Source: Psychroserpens sp041224425
GTDB lineage: Bacteria > Bacteroidota > Bacteroidia > Flavobacteriales > Flavobacteriaceae
DNA length: 64,000 nt
Direction: 5' to 3'
Assembly (NCBI RefSeq): GCF_041224425.1
Contig: NZ_JBGFGL010000077.1
Span: forward strand, 186,001-250,000
The notes under the pieces were generated by a model. It was given only the letters and a program-made list of their open reading frames with translations, was not told the DNA's origin and ran no database searches. Positions 60,912 to 64,000 of this stretch are shown here, in pieces (position 1 is the stretch's first letter; every line of letters begins with the position of its first letter). The translations under genes were made by a program, and so were the position numbers.

Positions 60912-62255
60912 TTAGCTCAATAAGTCATCATTATCACCTTCTGGCTTTGGTGCGTCGTTGGCATCACCATCGTCTCCAGAAGGTTGAGACGCTTCAGCTT
61001 TATAGTAATCTTCAAAAATCTCTTTCATATCGATGCCATAACGCTCAGCGAAATTCTTTTGGATATCAACATCCTTAGCACGAATTTCCTGTAAGGCTTC
61101 AGCATAACTACTGTATACACCTTGCATTACTTTTTCGTGAACCGGAATATTGTCCATCATTTCCTGACGAGCCTTGGCACTAGCCGTATGCATAGATGCT
61201 AAAGTTTCACCGATATGTTCATCGGTCTTCACACCTAAATGCTCTAGGATAGCAGCAAATTCCTGATCGGTTCTTGCTTTTAAAGCCACCACATAACCAT
61301 CATAGTATTTGAGTCGCTCTTCAGTATCACTCTTCAATTTCGCACGATGCGTTTGCAGGTTACTTCGTAAAGAAGTCAATACCTTAATGGTCAAGTTATG
61401 CTTATGTACAAAACTATCTTTTGAAGCCGCTAGAGTTGTGTAAGCATTTTTAAGTCCTTCAAGTTCCTCAACTTCCTGTTCGAGAGTTGTGACATTACCA
61501 ATGGCTTGTGCATACTCAGCCGATTGTTTATCGGCTATTTCTTCCAAAGCTTGTCTAGCCTGTTTTAAAGCCGCATACTTTTCCTCAAGCTTAGCCTCTA
61601 CCTCTTTCTTTTTCTCAAGAGCCTTGGTGTGATTTTTAGTCGCTTCGACAATAGCCGTTTGCAATTTATCCTCAACTTCCTTGATTTCAACCTCACGATT
61701 CTTAAGACGTGTAACGGCAGCTTGTGATTTATAGCTTAACTCACTTAATAGGGTTTGAACATCTGCCGTTTCAATACGTTCCTGAAACATGGCTTTTGCC
61801 TTATTGTCGGCAGCATCACGTTCTTTTTGAGCTTGTGCGAGTTCATCTTGCGCCTTTTTGATTTTACTTTTTCGTCCCCATAGGTTATTCCACCAGGTAT
61901 CTGGTTTTGCTTCGGCATCTTCAAGTTCGACTTTGGCACGCTCCAAACGCTTGATAGCATCATCAATGACTTTTTGCTCATCAGCATTAAGGGAAGAGAA
62001 TTTTTCAAAAAGAATACCGACTTCATCTTGATAATCGGTTAGATCCTTAATGGCATCCAAAAGTGTGGAACGGTCTTGCTCTGCCATCTTAACAACATCA
62101 TCAAGCGTGGCATTTAAGATTTTCTGACGACTTTCAGGATCATCCTCCTGTGCTAATTTAGATTTCATAGTGTCAATGGCTTTTCCCCAATTGACATCTA
62201 CTTTTTCGCTTTTTTCGTTAGAATTGGTTTCCAATAAGTCAAAATCGTCAGACAT
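60912..62255 (-). CDS. Large coiled-coil protein, first gene of the AAA+ operon
   Basis: This 447-residue protein is dominated by charged heptad-like helices (about 90-310: EEIADKQSAEYAQAIGN and similar), suggesting a long coiled coil. It starts with an acidic segment and ends in an acidic/disordered tail (SGDDGDANDAPKPEGDNDDLLS). No membrane helix or signal peptide. Related proteins are sometimes labelled cell surface protein, but nothing here is secreted. As first gene of the operon it could be a scaffold or substrate of the AAA+ ATPase; this is inference. Confidence 0.75.
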   Translation of the reverse strand: MSDDFDLLETNSNEKSEKVDVNWGKAIDTMKSKLAQEDDPESRQKILNATLDDVVKMAEQDRSTLLDAIKDLTDYQDEVGILFEKFSSLNADEQKVIDDAIKRLERAKVELEDAEAKPDTWWNNLWGRKSKIKKAQDELAQAQKERDAADNKAKAMFQERIETADVQTLLSELSYKSQAAVTRLKNREVEIKEVEDKLQTAIVEATKNHTKALEKKKEVEAKLEEKYAALKQARQALEEIADKQSAEYAQAIGNVTTLEQEVEELEGLKNAYTTLAASKDSFVHKHNLTIKVLTSLRSNLQTHRAKLKSDTEERLKYYDGYVVALKARTDQEFAAILEHLGVKTDEHIGETLASMHTASAKARQEMMDNIPVHEKVMQGVYSSYAEALQEIRAKDVDIQKNFAERYGIDMKEIFEDYYKAEASQPSGDDGDANDAPKPEGDNDDLLS

Positions 62256-62424
62256 AGTTGATAGTATTTAAATAATTGAACTGAATTTAGGGTAAGCAAT
62301 TTCGTTAAAAATTATGATTTTAGAAACTTAAAGTGCTTAAAATATCAGTAGTGTGTTTTAAAAAAATGTTACAAACTTTATTCTTTCGTCTTTTGTGGTT
62401 ATCTTTAGTAAAAACCAAAAAAAT

Positions 62425-63264
62425 ATGAAATTTTTAAAAACCTTATCTCTTGCCTTATGCTTACTAATAATGGCATGTAAGACTGACAAAAAATCTGAAA
62501 CAGAATCAGAAAGCGATGTTGAAAAGGAAATCATGGAAGTAGAGATGGACTCAGAAGATGAAGCTAAAGAAGTGGAAAGCCAGGTTGCAATTCATCCAAT
62601 TTCCCACGGAACTTTAGCCTTGGAATATAAAGACGTTGTTTTTTATGTGGATCCAGTTGGTGGTGCCGAAGCTTTTGAAGGTCAAAAACCACCAACACTT
62701 ATTTTGGTTACCGATATTCATGGTGACCACCTAAATGTAGAAACTCTACAAGCGGTAAAGACTGCAAACTCGAAAATTATTGCACCACAAGCGGTTGTGG
62801 ACCAATTACCTGATGATTTAAAAGCACAGGCTTCTATTTTAAGTAATTTTGAAAGCAAAAATTATACGATTGGTGATGCAAAATTAACTATTGAGGCGAT
62901 TCCGATGTACAATCTTAGAGAGGAAGCCTTAAAATTCCATCCAAAAAACAGAGGCAATGGCTATGTACTGACCTTAGGTGAGGAACGTGTTTATATTTCC
63001 GGAGATACTGAAGATATTCCTGAAATGCGAAATCTTAAAGATATCGATATTGCTTTTGTCTGTATGAACCTTCCTTACACTATGACTGTTGAAAGTGCAG
63101 CAGATGCTGTATTGGATTTTAAACCTAAAAAGGTATATCCATATCATTATCGAGGTACAGAAGGATTAAGTGATGTAGATTCCTTTAAATCTATGGTTAA
63201 TGAAGCTGACAATAGCATAGAAGTAGCACTAGTTGATTGGTATGATAATTCCGATGAACTGTAA
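62425..63264 (+). CDS. MBL-fold metallo-hydrolase lipoprotein
   Basis: The ATG at 62425 starts a lipoprotein signal (MKFLKTLSLALCLLIMAC, Cys18), giving 279 residues. An acidic spacer follows. The metallo-beta-lactamase fold shows TDIHGDHLNVETL (H99, D101, H102), ISGDTEDIPEM and KVYPYHYRGTEG. It resembles UPF0173-type hydrolases, tethered to the envelope. Substrate unknown. It is divergent from the AAA+ operon and about 90 bases before the small membrane gene. Confidence 0.8.
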   Translation: MKFLKTLSLALCLLIMACKTDKKSETESESDVEKEIMEVEMDSEDEAKEVESQVAIHPISHGTLALEYKDVVFYVDPVGGAEAFEGQKPPTLILVTDIHGDHLNVETLQAVKTANSKIIAPQAVVDQLPDDLKAQASILSNFESKNYTIGDAKLTIEAIPMYNLREEALKFHPKNRGNGYVLTLGEERVYISGDTEDIPEMRNLKDIDIAFVCMNLPYTMTVESAADAVLDFKPKKVYPYHYRGTEGLSDVDSFKSMVNEADNSIEVALVDWYDNSDEL

Positions 63265-63297
63265 ATGTTAAAATGTAACTTTTTTATTATTAAATAG

Positions 63298-63326
63298 TTG
63301 GCATTTGGATTTAAATCGTATATTTG
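63298..63326 (+). promoter_or_regulatory. Promoter for the small membrane protein at 63357
   Basis: TTG at 63298-63300 and TATATTTG at 63319-63326, separated by 18 bases, fit the Bacteroidota -33/-7 pattern, 30 bases before the ATG. Confidence 0.6.
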
Positions 63327-63356
63327 AGGACCAAATCTAACTAAACTCGTAACATT

Positions 63357-63587
63357 ATGTTAGTTTCTATTCTAGCTTCAATCCCTCTCGTTAGTACAAC
63401 GCAACTCACAATAGTACTTATTGTTACTGCTGTTATTTTTGCTTTTTTTATTGGCATTGCAGTTATTAAAATGTACAAATTAAAAGCCGAAAATAAACGC
63501 TTGATGGATCGAAGCAAATATAAGTCTGATGTTGATAAAGAATATAAGGACTTTACTGACGGACACCTTTACGATTCCAATAATTAA
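63357..63587 (+). CDS. Small single-pass membrane protein
   Basis: This 76-residue protein has one membrane helix (about 17-39, TIVLIVTAVIFAFFIGIAVI) followed by a charged cytoplasmic tail (KAENKRLMDRSKYKSDVDKEYKD). It has its own promoter and ends at a strong terminator. No family recognised. Confidence 0.6.
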   Translation: MLVSILASIPLVSTTQLTIVLIVTAVIFAFFIGIAVIKMYKLKAENKRLMDRSKYKSDVDKEYKDFTDGHLYDSNN

Positions 63588-63606
63588 ATTCAAATTATAA
63601 CATAAA

Positions 63607-63641
63607 TAAAAAAAGCCAGTTTCTAGAAACTGGCTTTTTTT
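63607..63641. terminator. Bidirectional intrinsic terminator
   Basis: Long perfect stem AAAAGCCAGTTT and AAACTGGCTTTT (loop CTAG) with A-run and T-run flanks, between the small membrane gene and ettA. Confidence 0.92.
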
Positions 63642-63656
63642 GGTATATGCTTATTA

Positions 63657-64000
63657 TTAGCGTACTAGCTTCTTATATTTGATTCGCTTAGGCATGATAT
63701 CGGCACCTAAACGTTTCTTTCTATTCTCTTCATAATCGGAGAAGCTTCCTTCAAAGAAATACACTTGACTATTGCCTTCGAATGCTAAAATATGTGTACA
63801 GATACGATCTAAAAACCAACGATCGTGACTAATAACTACAGCACAGCCTGCAAAATTCTCAAGACCTTCTTCTAAAGCACGTAATGTATTGACATCAAGA
63901 TCATTAGTTGGCTCATCTAAAAGTAATACATTACCTTCTTCTTTAAGTGTCATTGCTAAATGAAGTCGGTTTCGCTCACCTCCAGAAAGCAATTTTACAG
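63657..64000 (-). CDS. ettA: Energy-dependent translational throttle protein EttA (ABC-F), C-terminal part
   Basis: The window holds the last ~114 residues; the N-terminus lies beyond the right edge. Visible are the second ABC signature LSGGERNR, Walker B NVLLLDEPTNDLD, the switch histidine VVISHDRWFLDRI, and the tail (SFSDYEENRKKRLGAD...PKRIKYKKL). These match EttA, an ABC-F protein that gates the ribosome E site according to ATP level. Other ABC-F proteins share the motifs, but the C-terminal tail supports EttA. Confidence 0.88.
   Translation of the reverse strand, partial: VKLLSGGERNRLHLAMTLKEEGNVLLLDEPTNDLDVNTLRALEEGLENFAGCAVVISHDRWFLDRICTHILAFEGNSQVYFFEGSFSDYEENRKKRLGADIMPKRIKYKKLVR

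Noticed and set aside
60824..61078. 84-codon forward frame across the GC-rich hairpin
   Set aside because: It mostly overlaps the coiled-coil gene on the other strand, and its low-complexity product shows no family features; the hairpin is better read as structure.
1..64000. tRNA, rRNA or prophage genes
   Set aside because: No cloverleaf-like segment, ribosomal RNA stretch, integrase, terminase, capsid or transposase was recognised on either strand.

Overview
The window looks like a chromosomal stretch from a marine-type member of the Flavobacteriaceae (Bacteroidota). The DNA is AT-rich, and many genes are preceded by the Bacteroidota -7 promoter element TAnnTTTG. Start codons mostly lack strong Shine-Dalgarno sequences. 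Family-typical genes include SusC/carboxypeptidase-D-type TonB receptors, a T9SS sorting-domain protein, DUF5916, DUF3570/DUF4266, DUF6146/DUF6787-type proteins and a TerC protein. No rRNA, tRNA, CRISPR array, prophage or transposase was recognised. Species cannot be named from this sequence alone.

Layout. 1-7.2 kb: a truncated Lrp regulator, an M14 carboxypeptidase, an XRE regulator with putative operators, a lipoprotein-TerC pair, then a convergent thioredoxin-apbE-DUF4266-DUF3570 operon preceded by a Crp/Fnr regulator gene and an FNR-box-like palindrome. 7.3-14.5 kb (minus strand): parE, a small membrane protein and parC, then DUF481 and ychF. 14.4-20.2 kb: a lipoprotein, ferredoxin, LuxC-type acyl-CoA reductase, serC, serA and DUF937. 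20.4-25 kb: two small conserved proteins, a His-rich secreted protein coupled to a TonB receptor with a metal-binding-like loop, and folE. 25-33.2 kb: DUF5916, lolD, an AT-rich three-gene signalling cassette (membrane protein, receiver, histidine kinase), then a parvulin and rsmE. 33.3-41.7 kb: two PLP enzymes that together look like the sulfonolipid (capnine/sulfobacin) entry pathway, a prolyl oligopeptidase, ybaB, threonine aldolase and a zinc metalloprotease. 41.8-53 kb: prfB with its programmed +1 frameshift, an ArsC-like protein, a second TonB receptor, fumC, a T9SS FG-GAP protein, hutI and hutG. 53-62.3 kb: a minus-strand operon of mostly uncharacterised genes (coiled-coil protein, AAA+ ATPase, NUDIX hydrolase, three membrane proteins and others). 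It is interrupted by a GIY-YIG nuclease gene bracketed by REP-like palindromes. 62.4-64 kb: an MBL-fold lipoprotein, a small membrane protein and the C-terminus of the ABC-F protein EttA.

Most genes are housekeeping or envelope functions. SerA and SerC make O-phosphoserine, which is the expected substrate of the putative cysteate synthase at 34.7-35.7 kb. HutI and HutG are the last two steps of histidine degradation. The best candidates for undescribed biology are the 53-62 kb AAA+/coiled-coil operon, the embedded REP/GIY-YIG unit and the 28.4-31.7 kb signalling cassette.
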